Part shown: piece by piece, positions 41,032-52,353 of the stretch
How the letters are laid out: the number at the start of each line of letters is the position of its first letter
Position numbering within the stretch: the first letter of the stretch is position 1
Assembly (NCBI GenBank): GCA_949130485.1
Contig: OX422185.1
Location: 10,576,118-10,640,117, forward strand
Reading direction: 5' to 3'
Length of the DNA: 64,000 nucleotides
From: Agelas oroides
Taxonomy: Eukaryota > Porifera > Demospongiae > Agelasida > Agelasidae
The notes under the pieces: model-generated
What the model was told of the DNA's origin: nothing
Database searches by the model: none
Seen by the model: the letters and a program-made list of their open reading frames with translations, nothing else
Position numbers and translations under genes: made by a program

Positions 41032-41424
41032 CAGTGGCAATTCTAGGACACTATTACCGGGTAGCAGTGGGGTGTGAGTAAGAGTGGGCATCAGTGCACT
41101 CCACCTAGGGGGGTCTGAGGGGATGCCTCCCAAGAAAATGTTTTGGATTCTGGCTCCTCTGAGATGGGTTCTAGTGCAATTTGAGTCAGTTAGAGCTTTC
41201 ATGGACTGCCAGTCTGATAGTGATCCCATAGAGCATTCTTGAGATACCGAAGTTTTTAGGCCAACTTCCAGTTGATGAAGACTACAACGACAATGATGAA
41301 AAATCTGGGTATAACCTCGCTTCGCTCGAAATTTTGTATCATCCAAGCATGTATCAGGGAGAGGGGCAGAGAAGTTTGGTGGGGCTCCAGCCCCTCCCAG
41401 CCCTCCCCCATAAAACCGCCACTG
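41032..41424. mobile_element. hAT-like MITE (393 bp) with near-perfect 8-bp duplication
   Basis: The ends are CAGTGGC and GCCACTG. The flanks are GGTATGCT (41024-41031) and GTTATGCT (41425-41432), one mismatch. Length equals that of 22771-23163 and inner blocks correspond (AGAAAATGTTT, GGATTCTGGCTCC). Confidence 0.75.
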
Positions 41425-42041
41425 GTTATGCTGTACAACTTGCACAACCTTAACTGGCCTCACCTACTCACAACCTTGCCAGTCAGATGTCACAGGTAGG
41501 ACCATTTATGGCAGCTTCAAAATAACAAGGTATAGTGATGATAGTTGCTACTTTGTGGTTTACTCATGCTTCATTTATGGTAGCCATGGTTAAAAACTGT
41601 TTTGTTTCCTACTCTTTATTCTCTAGTGTAAACAGCTTTTTCACTGCAAACCAGCGCTGACAAACACTAAGCGATAGACACATGTGTCAATACTTATAAT
41701 GTACAGCATATGGCAATGTCCCAATGGTGCTTGCTGAGCAAATAGGAATTAATCATATTTATATTTGTTACTTACTTCACTTCATGAGTTTCTCAAGTCA
41801 CTTTCTTTATAAGCAAAGGGGTGCAATTTTCATGTCTGTAAAACGTGCACCAATTCCTTAATTACCAAAGAAATCAAATTAAGTTCTGTAGAGGAAAACA
41901 AAAACGCATGATCTAATCTAGTGCAAGAAAATCAATTCTAAGAATTTATGAGTGCATCCAATATTTTGTGACAATAAAGGTCGGTCAAGAACAATTGCCA
42001 AGAAAAACAGCTATCCCATAAATGTTTTACTTTGGGTTTAA

Positions 42042-42092
42042 TTACTTAATTAACCCTAATTTTTGGGAAATACCCTAATTTTTGGGAAATAC
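42042..42092. repeat. 22-bp tandem duplication
   Basis: The unit CCCTAATTTTTGGGAAATA occurs twice in succession. Confidence 0.8.
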
Positions 42093-42382
42093 TCACTCAG
42101 AGCCCAAGCCACCTTCCCTGCCAGAAGTGAACACCCCAAAAGGTGAGAGCAGCATTCTAGCAGCTGCCACGTGCACAGCAACCTGCGGGTAACTGCACCA
42201 ACCTCCCCCTGTCCCACCATTTTTGCTGACGCAGAACCTGTGCGCGGCCCCGTAGAGACTACCTTTGCTGCATGTGCGCAGTGTGATGTAACCAAAAGTG
42301 CACTGTAGGGTTTCAAGAGTTTTTAACTTAAAAGATCTTTTTGTTGCTGCAGCTGCTAGCTATTGTCTAGCTATCAAGAATT

Positions 42383-42604
42383 TCACTTGTGGAGAAGACT
42401 GAGAACTGAAGGCCAGGAACTCATTGTGTTTCTGTTTTGAACCAAAAAATGTTCTTGTTTGTTCGGATCACCCACAGGATTACCTGCTAATGGTGGCTGA
42501 TCAAAGCGGAGGTACAGCAGCACTTGGGTTATATTAATATCAAGACAGTTCTGGAGCTGTGGTTCATTATCAGTGAAAAATAACCTTCTCACCACTGATG
42601 ACAA
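42383..42604 (-). pseudogene. Diverged fragment of the membrane-gene ectodomain
   Basis: The frame reads RRLFFTDNEPQLQNCLDINI and VLLYLRFDQPPLAGN, which lines up with RALFFTDNNRFELISAFYPA and LFLNVKYNFSIPEN of the ectodomain exon at 37508-38032. It has no signal peptide and no clear splice sites. I infer an old duplicate, possibly one exon of a lost paralogue. Confidence 0.5.
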
Positions 42605-42609
42605 GTGTA

Positions 42610-45430
42610 CTCGTCATGCAACTTGGCTGCATGTTATCAGTTGGTGCAATCTGTTTTACACTAACAAAAAAGGTGGGATAGGGGGAGGTGGGCGGCCATA
42701 GTCATGACATGCCATGCACATGGTGGCTGTTTTTGGCTGGCTATAGAAAGGCCTTGGTCAGCACTCATTGGGCCATTTCTCTCCTTTTCAGCACAAGTGG
42801 GTGTAGAAATTGCTCCTCTGCCATTGTAGGGGCTCCTTTTCTGGCACTGTAGGCAGTTTTAGTCAGGAGAAGCGTTCACAGGTCAGAGAGCCCTGACCAT
42901 TGTAAGCTTGCTAATGAGGTGCAGCTGAGGTCGTGAGCTCTAAAACAATTCATGGAAGAACCCCTGGCTCAAGTTTCAAGTACTAGCTCCCAGGAGATGT
43001 GGAAACATAGATGATACAAAGTATCCATAGCTTCAGAAAGGCCTCTAGAAATTGAATTTCAGTGTATAATGGGTTAAACGGTGTACACACCAAGCAGCAA
43101 GTAAGTGCCCTCTGTAAGCCGATATGTTATTACATCAGAAACAACCTATAAAATCACCACGTACAACCTAAGTTCTCTGATGCTTCAATCCATGCCTACA
43201 CACCACTGAGCGACCATCCATATAGCTAATCCATCCCATACACAAGGCGTACAATCCCATTACAATGAATGCTGTTTGTTTGCTAATACATGTAGCTTTA
43301 CTATGTGGCATGTACCAAACTATGAATAGACACAAACAGTGAAAACAAAGGACGGGCAGCAAAGCCACAAAAATACTATACAAAGTTAAAACGGCACATC
43401 CAGAGATGGTAAGATAGCTTTGGTTACAAGCTTCTTTGAACTAGTACAATGACTAGACAGTGGTTGCAAATGAGCTGCACCACTTTCAGTTTGTGGTTCT
43501 TTCAGTATTCCATTTGTGGCTGTCACTGAGGTGTATTGTGCCTACACATCCAACCACACTCTTAGGTAACAAAACCATAATAGCGAAATATGCTATATAT
43601 ATGGAGTGGGAAACACAGGGCATGCTATAGCACGTTGCCCTAGCAGTGCCAGCACATTATTCAACATCAACCCTTGGCTCTTTGTGTGGGAAAAGTTAGA
43701 ATTGCATGTTTGCAACTGTCTTATAGAATAGCTGAGAGCCATCCTGTAAGTGGATGTCATCACACGTGTAGCTCTCTGGATATAGTACTAGCTAATGTAC
43801 TCACTAATGAAGATTTGTTTCAGTTGAAGGACTGAATAATAGAGTACCTTTGGCATCATCAGGGAGAGGAAACAGTTTAGTACCAATTTTTCTCAATCTT
43901 GTACGTGTGGAATTTAACCATGCCCAATTAGCCATCCACATGATTTGGAGATCCCTGATGCATGGTTGTCTTCCCTTAATGCACTTGCATCAGCTGTGTA
44001 CTTTCAGGTGGTCAAAAGAAACTTTCCCACACTCTATACTAACTATTCAAGCTAAAGTACAGCAGATTGTAGCAGTCATGCAACAGCACAAGGTAAACAA
44101 TGACTACAATGAATCTGATTAACTTCCCCCTCCCCAGGCATGCCCTTCCTCTTGGCTTACACATAATCTCCATCTATGGTTGTTACAAGATTCAACCCTA
44201 CTTGGATTCATTCCAAAGCTGTCTTTCTCAAAATGGCCCACCAAGAAACCACAGACGGATTGGGTTCAAGTCAACCTTTCAATGGATTGTGCACACTTTC
44301 ATGGAGTGGTAAAATCACCCCATTCCAATTATGGAGGTGTAAAACTCTGGACTATTGGACTGGACAATTGGATGTGAGTCAGTAATGAATGGAAATGAAA
44401 ATGTTTTGAGCTTTGCTGACAAGGCGCAAGCTTGAGGCAGCTCTGCTACTGCTATCTATATCTAGAGTTGTAGAGGTGCTAAGAACACTTGCACAAGTAA
44501 AATGAAACTATAATAATTGATGTTAAATGACCATTTTCAACCAAAACGTACCATATACAAAGTATATATCACTACAAAAACAAAGTTGTTATTTGGTTAG
44601 TACAGTTGCAGGACTATCTTTACTATACAAGTTTTATCAATGGAGTGCTAGAAAATATTCATTCACAGGAAGCTGATACTTGAGTAAACTATAATAGCCT
44701 CCCACAAAAATTAATGCCACCACACTCTTTGAATTGGCGTAGGAAGGATAGTCAAGCTACCCCTTCTCCATGTTCCTCTTTCATTGATGTAGGATATTTG
44801 CACCTGCCATTACTCTTCCTTCATGTGTGCAGGGGCTGCACTAGCTGAATATGGTGACATTTCAATGCCTGAACATGCATATCTGCTGATTTGTTTTGTA
44901 CCGTGAACACATTTCTGTATACATCTTTGGTTAACTGTCTGCATGATCTACATCAATGGACATGGAAAATCATGTGAACACCAAGTCTCCTTTCTTAAGT
45001 AGTTGCACCCAGCTGCATGCATGCTGGTTGATAGAAATGTCAACAAATTTAGGTACAACATGCGCAACACCGAATAACTACATACGCGAGACTACACCTG
45101 AATACCACCGTCCAAAATCAATTAAGACACCGCATTACGAAACTACAGATCATGTCCATTCGTCTTGTACTTCGGCATATGCATGGTACAACATTACACA
45201 CGATACAGATACACAGCTATACAATGCACCTTGTACACCAACACAGGCTACTGCATGTAGTCCGAGATTACCTGGTTATACTATGCACGGTGAATGACTT
45301 CTGCTTCTGAATCACGGAGTTCCGAATGTACGAGCAGTGGGTGAGAATGAATGCACCACTCGACGACTTGGTTACAAATACTACATCAAAGTATACTTGT
45401 GGGCGGGGTGTCTAGTCTGCGTCAGATAAT
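42610..45430. other. No supported gene
   Basis: A 71-codon hydrophobic minus-strand frame (43168-43383) and plus-strand frames at 43850-44385 and 44956-45297 are open but show no domain, no splice-site support and no start context. GGCGTAGGAAGGATAG at 44737 is a lone hAT-like MITE end. Confidence 0.35.
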
Positions 45431-45454
45431 TCCATTTCCTGTGTCATGCGCAGA

Positions 45455-45540
45455 GGGGAGAACTGGACCCGAGGACCCAAGGACCGGGGACCCAAGGACT
45501 GGGGACCCAACTTGGAATCGAGGATCCAAGGACCGAGAGT
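45455..45540. repeat. GGACCCAAGGACCGG minisatellite
   Basis: Five degenerate copies of a ~16-bp unit containing GGGGACCCAAGGAC. Confidence 0.8.
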
Positions 45541-45735
45541 CTTGAGGGCTGCGCTGAACTACAGCAGTTATAGCGGAGCTACAACTATAGTACATGCAAT
45601 CTGTGCCAATGCTACAAGCCCAAACTCACGTCTATGTCTTGTACGACACGTGTCTCCGTGCTTATCGGCGCGCGCCTCCAAGTATATTAACCCTTTGATG
45701 CGGTGATGTCAGCTATACCGTACCGTGCGGCTTAC

Positions 45736-45775
45736 ATGTCCTCTGCTGATTCACTAGTTCCGGAGGATAAACCAG
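45736..45775 (+). CDS. Candidate first coding exon (13 codons)
   Basis: ATG TCC TCT GCT GAT begins a short frame, MSSADSLVPEDKP, that ends at an AG|GTATGG donor, phase 1. It lies at the edge of a CpG-richer region, as expected for a promoter-proximal exon. It may belong with the exons at 48933 or 49519-50360, but intervening exons were not found. Confidence 0.35.
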
Positions 45776-45843
45776 GTATGGCATTGCTTGTGTAGCTACT
45801 GATAATTACAAAGGTTTGCTGTATAAAAATTGAATTGTGTTAG

Positions 45844-45895
45844 TTTCGTACCCAGATCCCATTCGGAAAAATCGAAAAGGGGTCTGGGCACGAGT
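45844..45895. mobile_element. Small foldback TAGTTTCGTACCCAGA...CTGGGCACGAGTCTA
   Basis: Inverted ends of the TAG...CTA type around a 20-bp spacer. No duplication can be seen. Confidence 0.45.
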
Positions 45896-46530
45896 CTATA
45901 CACACCTATGGATGATTTTTCAGTGTCAGGTTGAAACACTAGGATATCTCCGTATTCTCCTGTAAATTTTCAGTAATTTTCCGTAAACTATTGTCTGTCC
46001 TAGGGGTGTCAAGCCAAAATTTTTGTCCCAGGGTAGGCAAATAGTTCTGTCATCCATATGGAGTACTTTATTAAGATGCCACACATAACTGAACCAAGGA
46101 TATTCCACATTACATTAAGGACTGGGTCCAGGGCTTCTGAGGCTATATTATGGCAAAATTTGAATCAACTTTATGACAAATGAAGAAGCTTAAAGTAATT
46201 GTTTAGTGTTGTTACATGTAGCCCCACCCTTATTGTTTACTGTGACATAATTTTAGGCCCCGCCCACAAACAACTTAGCTGTACCAAGCTCCTCCCTCAG
46301 GGTATATCAATGCAATAAACGCGGAATTCGCACGAGCAAAATTTCACGATTCTTTTTGCACCAATATGTTCTATTTCAACTGGCCCAACTTTTTATCCGT
46401 GGGAATAGTCGATGTCGCTTTCTAGAGCGCTAGAACTGGCAAATATGCCACGCCCACCGGGCATTTAAAGCTTCACTTCGTACCTTTAGCGGTAAGCTAC
46501 GAACTTTTCCCACGGTGAAATCAAAGACAA

Positions 46531-46872
46531 TTAGATTTCTTCTCCATCAAACCGAATAGTACACTCCAGCTCTCTTCTGTAGAATTCCGCATGAGTTACT
46601 TCCGGAAAAAGAGCTGCCAAGCGGCCATTATGCGGCTTATTCAAGAGTAGCTGGCACGTGCTACCGTACATGGTGCACGTGACTCCACTACAGACGCTTT
46701 GAAAATTGCTGGAAGCGCTTTCTAGAACGACTTTTAGTGTTACAGACGTGCGTATCGCATCACGTTTAGTCGAACGAGGTAAGAACAAGACCGTTAGGAA
46801 GAGTACACGCCTAGAACGGTCCATCCGTACAGTGATAGCGAAGGTACTTAATTGCATTCCAAGGTTCCGCAT
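46531..46872 (-). CDS. Hypothetical ORF (113 aa), unsupported by homology
   Basis: The frame starts MRNLGMQLSTFAITVRMDRS and ends ECTIRFDGEEI. It has basic and hydrophobic composition with four Cys and lies in a CpG-richer stretch. I recognise nothing; it may be chance. Confidence 0.2.
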   Translation of the reverse strand: MRNLGMQLSTFAITVRMDRSRRVLFLTVLFLPRSTKRDAIRTSVTLKVVLESASSNFQSVCSGVTCTMYGSTCQLLLNKPHNGRLAALFPEVTHAEFYRRELECTIRFDGEEI

Positions 46873-46984
46873 TGTTTACATAGATACAACCGCCTTCCTG
46901 TTTATGGTAAGATAATGCCGGCGCCCGCCTCAAGGGTAATTTAGGCAGCGCGCGCAAAACAGCTGGACCCAGTCCTTAACACGC

Positions 46985-47570
46985 CTGAGTTCGTCAAGTC
47001 AACCCTATCCAGTGCTACCACAGAACAAACATGATACCACTAGCTAATCGTATTCTTGAGGACCAATGAACGGAATGTTGCCTAGGGGTGCCAAACAAAG
47101 CTAGCTAAATTGAACTATTAATATGCATGAGGGGAGGGATTACCTGACTTCCAGTCGGAATTACATGCCTTTAATGCGATTCATCAATCTCAATTTGGAC
47201 ATTAACGACATTCACAAGTATCCAAGGAGGGTTAATTGGATTCATAGCCCAGTTCAGTCCATGAAAGGCTTAGGGCATACTCATAAATATTCAACATCAT
47301 TTACCCATTCCTTTCAACTCCAAGCCAAGCTGCCAATGCTTCAACAGAAGGTCAGTAATGAGGTTCATGAGAGTCAACATACTCTAACCCTCCCATTGGA
47401 CAGCTGACTGAACCCAGGGTTGTTCATGGGTAATGCTGAGGTCTAGTTAAAGCCAACTCATTAATATTCATAAGGTGAAAAGAAACACTCCAGGTTTTAG
47501 AGCAGATTCATAGGCTCAATTAGGGTTAGGAATTTTAGGGTTAAGGCAAACTAGGGTTAGGCTAGACTTA
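46985..47570. other. No gene seen
   Basis: A 94-codon plus-strand frame (47123-47407) has no recognisable feature. The TTAGGGTTAGG motifs at 47521-47575 are short and not telomeric arrays. Confidence 0.35.
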
Positions 47571-47578
47571 GGGTCTTA

Positions 47579-48560
47579 AGGTGGCAGGGAACCCTGCATT
47601 TTCAAGGTCAACATACCTCGAATCCAAGCTGATAGAATTCTTTGTCTTTGTAAACTTTTAGCGCACAGTCCGTTTTGGGAGTCTTCATCCGTTCACTGTC
47701 CATAAAATTGGGGATTTTCCCAATTTCCTGTCGGCATTGACATCCAATAATCAGTTTATAATTAAGTTAGTTAAGATGTGGCCTGGCGTAACCCCTCATG
47801 TGGTGGTCAGAACTTTGAAGATAACCTTAGATCAACTTTAAAAAAAACAGAGGAGTTTAGTGGAGTGCTGTAGTGTTAGTAGCTGTCATAGTGCGTAATG
47901 CCTGCTTGTGAAAGCTAGCTTGTGTCTAGAAGCAGCAGAAAGGCTACAGTGGCCAAGACTGAACTCACTGGGTAGGCCCAGGTCTTGCAATCGCCTAGTA
48001 GGTGACCGTGGCCTGGTGCTCCGAGTGGTGGGCTGGGCTTTAACTAGAATGTGCAATATATCGTTGGAACTACCCTGCTGTAGAGAAGAAAGCTCCAGAG
48101 GAGTTGTGTGTGGAACAGAACCGTGAGTTGTTTAGCGACATAAGGGGGAGAGGTGGGGCTAGTAATGCTTGCTTCCACTCGTGAATGAGCCCCTCCCGTA
48201 GACAAGCTGTGAATTTTTTGAAATGTGCATTCATTTTGGTGCAGTCAAAGTTGTCCATTCCAAAAGTAGTGACAAACATGAGTCTAGCCTGACTTTGAGA
48301 GTTAGCTCTGAACAAAAGCTGGCACAGATTGATCTGAGATACATTGGTGGTTAGGACGCTACCTAGAGTGAGTGTGTAGATGCGTCCATCGAGTGGCAAT
48401 TTTGGGTTCATGAATATATTAATGAGCCACTAAAACCCTTTTTAAAATTAGGTGAAGCAAGATTGCCCTAAAGCAAACCCTAACCCTGAAACTAGGAGTA
48501 ACCCTGGTCCTGACTGTAACCCAAGTTTATGTTTTCGTTAACCTCCGCCAAAAGACTTCC
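47579..48560 (+). repeat. Dispersed repeat family A, copy 3 (most complete)
   Basis: It opens GGTGGCAGGGAACCCTGCAT, contains all landmarks of copies 1 and 2 including CTCATGTGGTGGTCAGAACT, and closes in CCCTAACCCTGAAACTAGG and GTTTTCGTTAACCTCCGCC. About 1 kb. It has no open frame that survives in all copies. Confidence 0.75.
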
Positions 48561-48657
48561 CCACCACCGTCAGGACCATGGTTACTCCTAGTTTCAGGTG
48601 GCGGGGAAGTCTTTCGGCGGAGGTTAACGAAAACCTAAACTTGGGTTACAGTCAGGA
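48508..48657. repeat. Hairpin at the end of family A copy 3
   Basis: TCCTGACTGTAACCCAAGTT...CCGCCAAAAGACTTCCCC is followed, after 25 bp, by its inverse GGGGAAGTCTTTCGGCGG...AACTTGGGTTACAGTCAGGA. Two family A ends meet head to head here. Confidence 0.8.
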
Positions 48658-48825
48658 CTCTATGTGGAAAAGTTCAGAGCAATCCCAGTCTTCTTTACGG
48701 TAATTGGTCTTGTCAACCATACCCCCACATGTGGTCTGATCACCATGAGCAGGTTCAAGTTCATGGACAACAATTTTTCCTTTAATAATGTCACCAACAT
48801 GGACTACAATTTGAATATTATAGCA
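48655..48825 (-). CDS. Coding-like exon, minus strand, unidentified
   Basis: The acceptor CTCAAATTTTTAG (48827-48825 side) opens a frame that reads CYNIQIVVHVGDIIKGKIVV, HELEPAHGDQTTCGGMVDKT, NYRKEDWDCSELFHIES and stops inside the family A hairpin. The composition is clearly protein-like (alternating hydrophobic beta pattern, Cys, Trp). The donor is not visible and the 3' part has been overwritten by the repeat, so this is probably a broken exon. Confidence 0.4.
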
Positions 48826-48932
48826 CTAAAAATTTGAGATCTTGTTCATATAGCGATTTTAAGTGGTTCTCATACCCCAAAGTGTTACATGTGCACTAGA
48901 CCAGTTCATTATCTGACTTTTCATTGCCTCAG

Positions 48933-49034
48933 TTGAGAGAGCTGATGAACGATGGGCCCGACGCTAAGCATCCTAACCATTTACAAAAAGATTCTGAGGT
49001 CAAACAGGAGGAATCAGTAACGTATCAACCATAG
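48933..49034 (+). CDS. Coding-like exon, plus strand, unidentified
   Basis: A strong acceptor TTTTCATTGCCTCAG opens LRELMNDGPDAKHPNHLQKD followed by SEVKQEESVTYQP and TAG. The charged, disordered composition resembles a regulatory tail. A donor-like GTAACG after EES could splice it onward. It may belong with 45736 and 49519, but phases do not allow a direct join with 45736. Confidence 0.4.
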   Translation: MRELMNDGPDAKHPNHLQKDSEVKQEESVTYQP

Positions 49035-49432
49035 TGTACGTGTGTCACTTTTGAGTAGGACAATATTAATGAGCTTAAAATCTTCTGTATGACCCACAGT
49101 CATATTCCACAGGAATGTGCCCAACTGTGATGATAATGTTGTACAAGACTTTTACCCACAGATAAACGGACATTGGTCCTTGCAGACATACCTGAGTTGC
49201 TCCTTTGGGTTATATTTCTGTGTATACCTCTCTGAGATTATTGCATCTGACTACTTACCTTATACACCGTGTGTATATTATGTTTCAGTGCTCATATTGT
49301 GTATATTGACTTTTTCTAGAGTATTTGCTGACAAGTTTAGTAATTCAAAACTGCCTTTGGCTGCTGTAGCTACTTCAACCTTCTCCATTGTGAAAGACCG
49401 AAGACAACTGATTCTCTAACATGCACTTGTGC

Positions 49433-49482
49433 TAGCCTCGTTCCCAGGCTCCGCCCACGCACGTGAGCCTGGGAACGAGGCT
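49433..49482. mobile_element. Perfect foldback TAGCCTCGTTCCCAGGCTC (50 bp)
   Basis: TAGCCTCGTTCCCAGGCT and AGCCTGGGAACGAGGCTA are exact inverses around a 14-bp spacer. It is the smallest intact member of the TAG...CTA group. Confidence 0.7.
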
Positions 49483-49518
49483 AGCACTTGCGTGTACTCG
49501 TTCCCAGGCCGCGCCCAG

Positions 49519-49570
49519 CTTTTTTGACGAACTAGACTTCAGTGAGGAAGACCTTACTTTGAATTTACAA
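49519..49570 (+). CDS. Coding-like exon: acidic peptide
   Basis: An acceptor GCGCCCAG, then FFDELDFSEEDLTLNLQ, then a GTGAGT donor in phase 0. It joins in phase 0 to 50313-50360. The acidic, leucine-containing pattern resembles activation or interaction tails. Family unknown. Confidence 0.4.
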
Positions 49571-50312
49571 GTGAGTACTCAACAGATCTTGTAATTTTGC
49601 TGTGCTTATATTTACAAAACGTTTTACAGCACTGCTTTCCTGCTGTATTTCTAGAGCATTTGCAAAGGAGGGAGTTATTTAGAATATTTCACGTTTGTGG
49701 GGTATAGCTATGTAGTCTTGTTCTAAGTTTGTGTTCAAAATAACTCATGGAAGTGAAAGAGTGACACAAAGTTCAGGAACACTTCTTTGGAAAGATGTCA
49801 GGTGGACATTACCTCGTTCCCAGGCCTCCTGCTTTTTTGTTCTTCGGTTTATGTTCAGTATAATACGCAGAAGTGGAAGAGTGATGAAAAACAGAGCACT
49901 TGGTGCTAAAGTTGAGTATGTTATTTGAATGTGCACCCTCCCCCCTACATCTACCTCACCTCCACCTGACATTATTCATGTGATAAGTGTTACCAAGCCT
50001 TCCCCTTTTTTCACTGCTCTTCTGCCTCCGTTTGAATGCAAACTGAAGAACATAAAACAGGAGGGGCCTGGGAATGTGGCTAAGGTGGACGGAAGGGGTG
50101 AATTTCCCAACTGCAAATATGATGCACTAAACTTTGCAAGTGAGTTTCTACCAGTCAGGTTGAGAGTACTTTTGATTGTGCATCAGGGATCTTGCCGGAG
50201 TGCTTGATTGATTTTTATTTGGATATGACTCCCTATGTCCACCTCACATCTACTTCATGTTATGTTTATGTGATAAATATTTTCACTGTATACTATATAT
50301 GTATCGTTTCAG

Positions 50313-50360
50313 GAAGAATGGCTGGATTCAGATGAAGAGTTACGGAAACTGTTATGGTGA
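50313..50360 (+). CDS. Coding-like last exon: EEWLDSDEELRKLLW
   Basis: The acceptor is ATGTATCGTTTCAG, and the frame EEWLDSDEELRKLLW ends at TGA. In phase with 49519-49570. The two together would end a protein with an acidic C-terminus. A segment at 50090-50130 (GRGEFPNCKYDALNFA, followed by GTGAGT) may be an additional exon. Confidence 0.4.
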   Translation, partial: EEWLDSDEELRKLLW

Positions 50361-50369
50361 CACTTTCAT

Positions 50370-51890
50370 GTTCTGCATATGTTTACAACTTTCCTATTTC
50401 ATGGCTATAAACAGCATTATTTCTTCTTGTAATGCTGCATTGGAATAGAAACATTCCAGCCCATTCTTGGGTGGCAACTAAGTTTGCAGTGTATACTAAC
50501 TTGTTGAGAACAGTACTACAAATTGTACTTTTTTTTACCTAGCTATTCATTTGGGATCTTATTACCTGAAGTGAACTAAATTCTAGTGTTTTTTATCTGG
50601 CTAGAAGTTTTAGATCTTAAAATTAGTTATAGGAACTAAACAATAGTAGTCATCTCTGGTGAGTGTAATGCAACTAAATTCTAGCATATTTTATCTACCC
50701 GTAAGCTTTGGATCTTAAAACTAGTTTTAGGTACTAGAAAATAGTGTTCACCACGATTTAATGTAATGCTACTAATTTGTAGTACTCGCACTAATAAATA
50801 GGAAAAACTTTTGCTAATAATTGGAAAAGTTACGTTAAAAGTTAGTGTATTGTGTGCTTGCCTCAGTGAATACCCTTTTTACTAGAAAATAGTTGATTTT
50901 TCACTAGCTTTTAGAAAAATTTTTTTCTTGTGTACAATAGTTCATATGACTTTCGTTCTTCCGAAAGCGAACAGAACGTTATGTGCCAAAATATGGCCAT
51001 TATGAGATCATATATGAACGTACATTTAACAGATATGCACGCGAGTGGTCCAGCTATTTTAATACTAAATAATCAATTGCACCGGTGCTTGCTAAATTTA
51101 CTTGTCAAAAGTCACTTCAAACAATCAATTATTCTTCAATGGGAGAAATGTATTGCAACATAAAATAAAATCTCTTGACAGCTATAAACTTGCATGAGTG
51201 GTCCAGGTATTTTTGCACAAGATACATCGAGTGAAATCCATCAGTACCACTAGTTTCATAGCGAAACTTCAAAAATCACTTGAACTGAATTGTGTCCAAT
51301 TTTTGGCACTTCACCCTTTCAAGTCCAAGGCGAATTGGCTGAAAATAGCTTTGTGGCACCAACTATTATAGTCCGGTTTTTATATATCTCAGATAGATCA
51401 GGACACTTGCAGTGGGTCCCATAAGTGTCCGCATTAGAGGGGTTCCACTGCCGGAATACCAAGAGGGTCAAAAATGGCCCCATAGGAATGGCCTAAACAA
51501 AAGAAAGATTGGGGCACAAAACACTCCCTGTGAAGAGGTCTCAAAAACCACATAGTCTATCCAACAACATCAGGTAATAAACATAATACCCCTACATAGA
51601 CGTCTACTACAGTCATTGCTCTAGGTGCCCCAATTATACTTCAACTTGTACTCTGTGGTCTGTTGCTCCTTGTCTCAGATGAGCATTATAACAACTTTTT
51701 GTAGTTTCAGTGTGGGGAGGCTGTCTTTTCACCCAATCCCATGCTGATCGTGTGATAGGTCTGCAGGACGAAAGGTCATTGTATGAAGGCAAATGTGTTG
51801 GATGCTTGCGAAAGGCAGTAGCTGCATGTTCTCCTCGACAGGTAAGACAGCTTTATAGATATAGTGCTGTTTTAGTTTACATATAAATGA
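50370..51890. other. No gene seen
   Basis: AT-rich. A loose repeat of CTAAATTCTAG / TTTTATCTG / TTAGATCTTAAAA motifs occurs three times at 50570-50760. No supported coding sequence. Confidence 0.4.
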
Positions 51891-51904
51891 GAGAGGGTAT
51901 AAGT

Positions 51905-52090
51905 CTAGCTTAGTACGCTGATGCTCTACCTTCTGAGCCAAGAAGCCCATCCGGCAAGCACAGCAGTGGAGGAAGTGTTCTTAGGGCTGAACTTGTGGCT
52001 GTCCTTGCCGGATGAGCTTCTTGGCTCAGAAGGTAGAGCATCAGCGTACTAAGCTGAAGGTCGCTGGTTCAAGTCCCCGTAAAAGTCCAC
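51905..52090. repeat. Head-to-head pair of tRNA-like sequences
   Basis: On the plus strand 52009-52080 reads GGATGAGCTTCTTGGCTCAG, AAGGTAGAGCATCAGCGTAC, TAAGCTGAAGGTCGCTGGTT and CAAGTCCCCG, with good A and B boxes and an ACT anticodon-like loop. The first 50 bp are repeated inverted at 51905-51955. Acceptor stems do not pair, so these are tRNA-derived repeats. Confidence 0.55.
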
Positions 52091-52353
52091 TTTATACTCC
52101 TACCCCAAAAATTGTGCTTTATTCAGACAAACCAGGCTAGGCTGGGTTTGGTTGCCCTAGACTTAAATAACCATTATGTCTGTATAGCCACTCAATTTGA
52201 CCAGTGTAAGTTCACAGTTTGCCAGCATAACTTTAATACTTGGAGTGGGAGTAATCTCACAAAAGGCAGAAAAAAAACTTGAGAGAAAACTGTATATTCT
52301 CTAAATTTGGTAGTGTAATAAATAATTGTAGTTTTACAATGAAGAGGACACTC

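Noticed and set aside
52009..52085. tRNA-Ser (ACT) gene
   Set aside because: Good A and B boxes, but no acceptor stem, an unusual anticodon and an inverted partial copy next to it.
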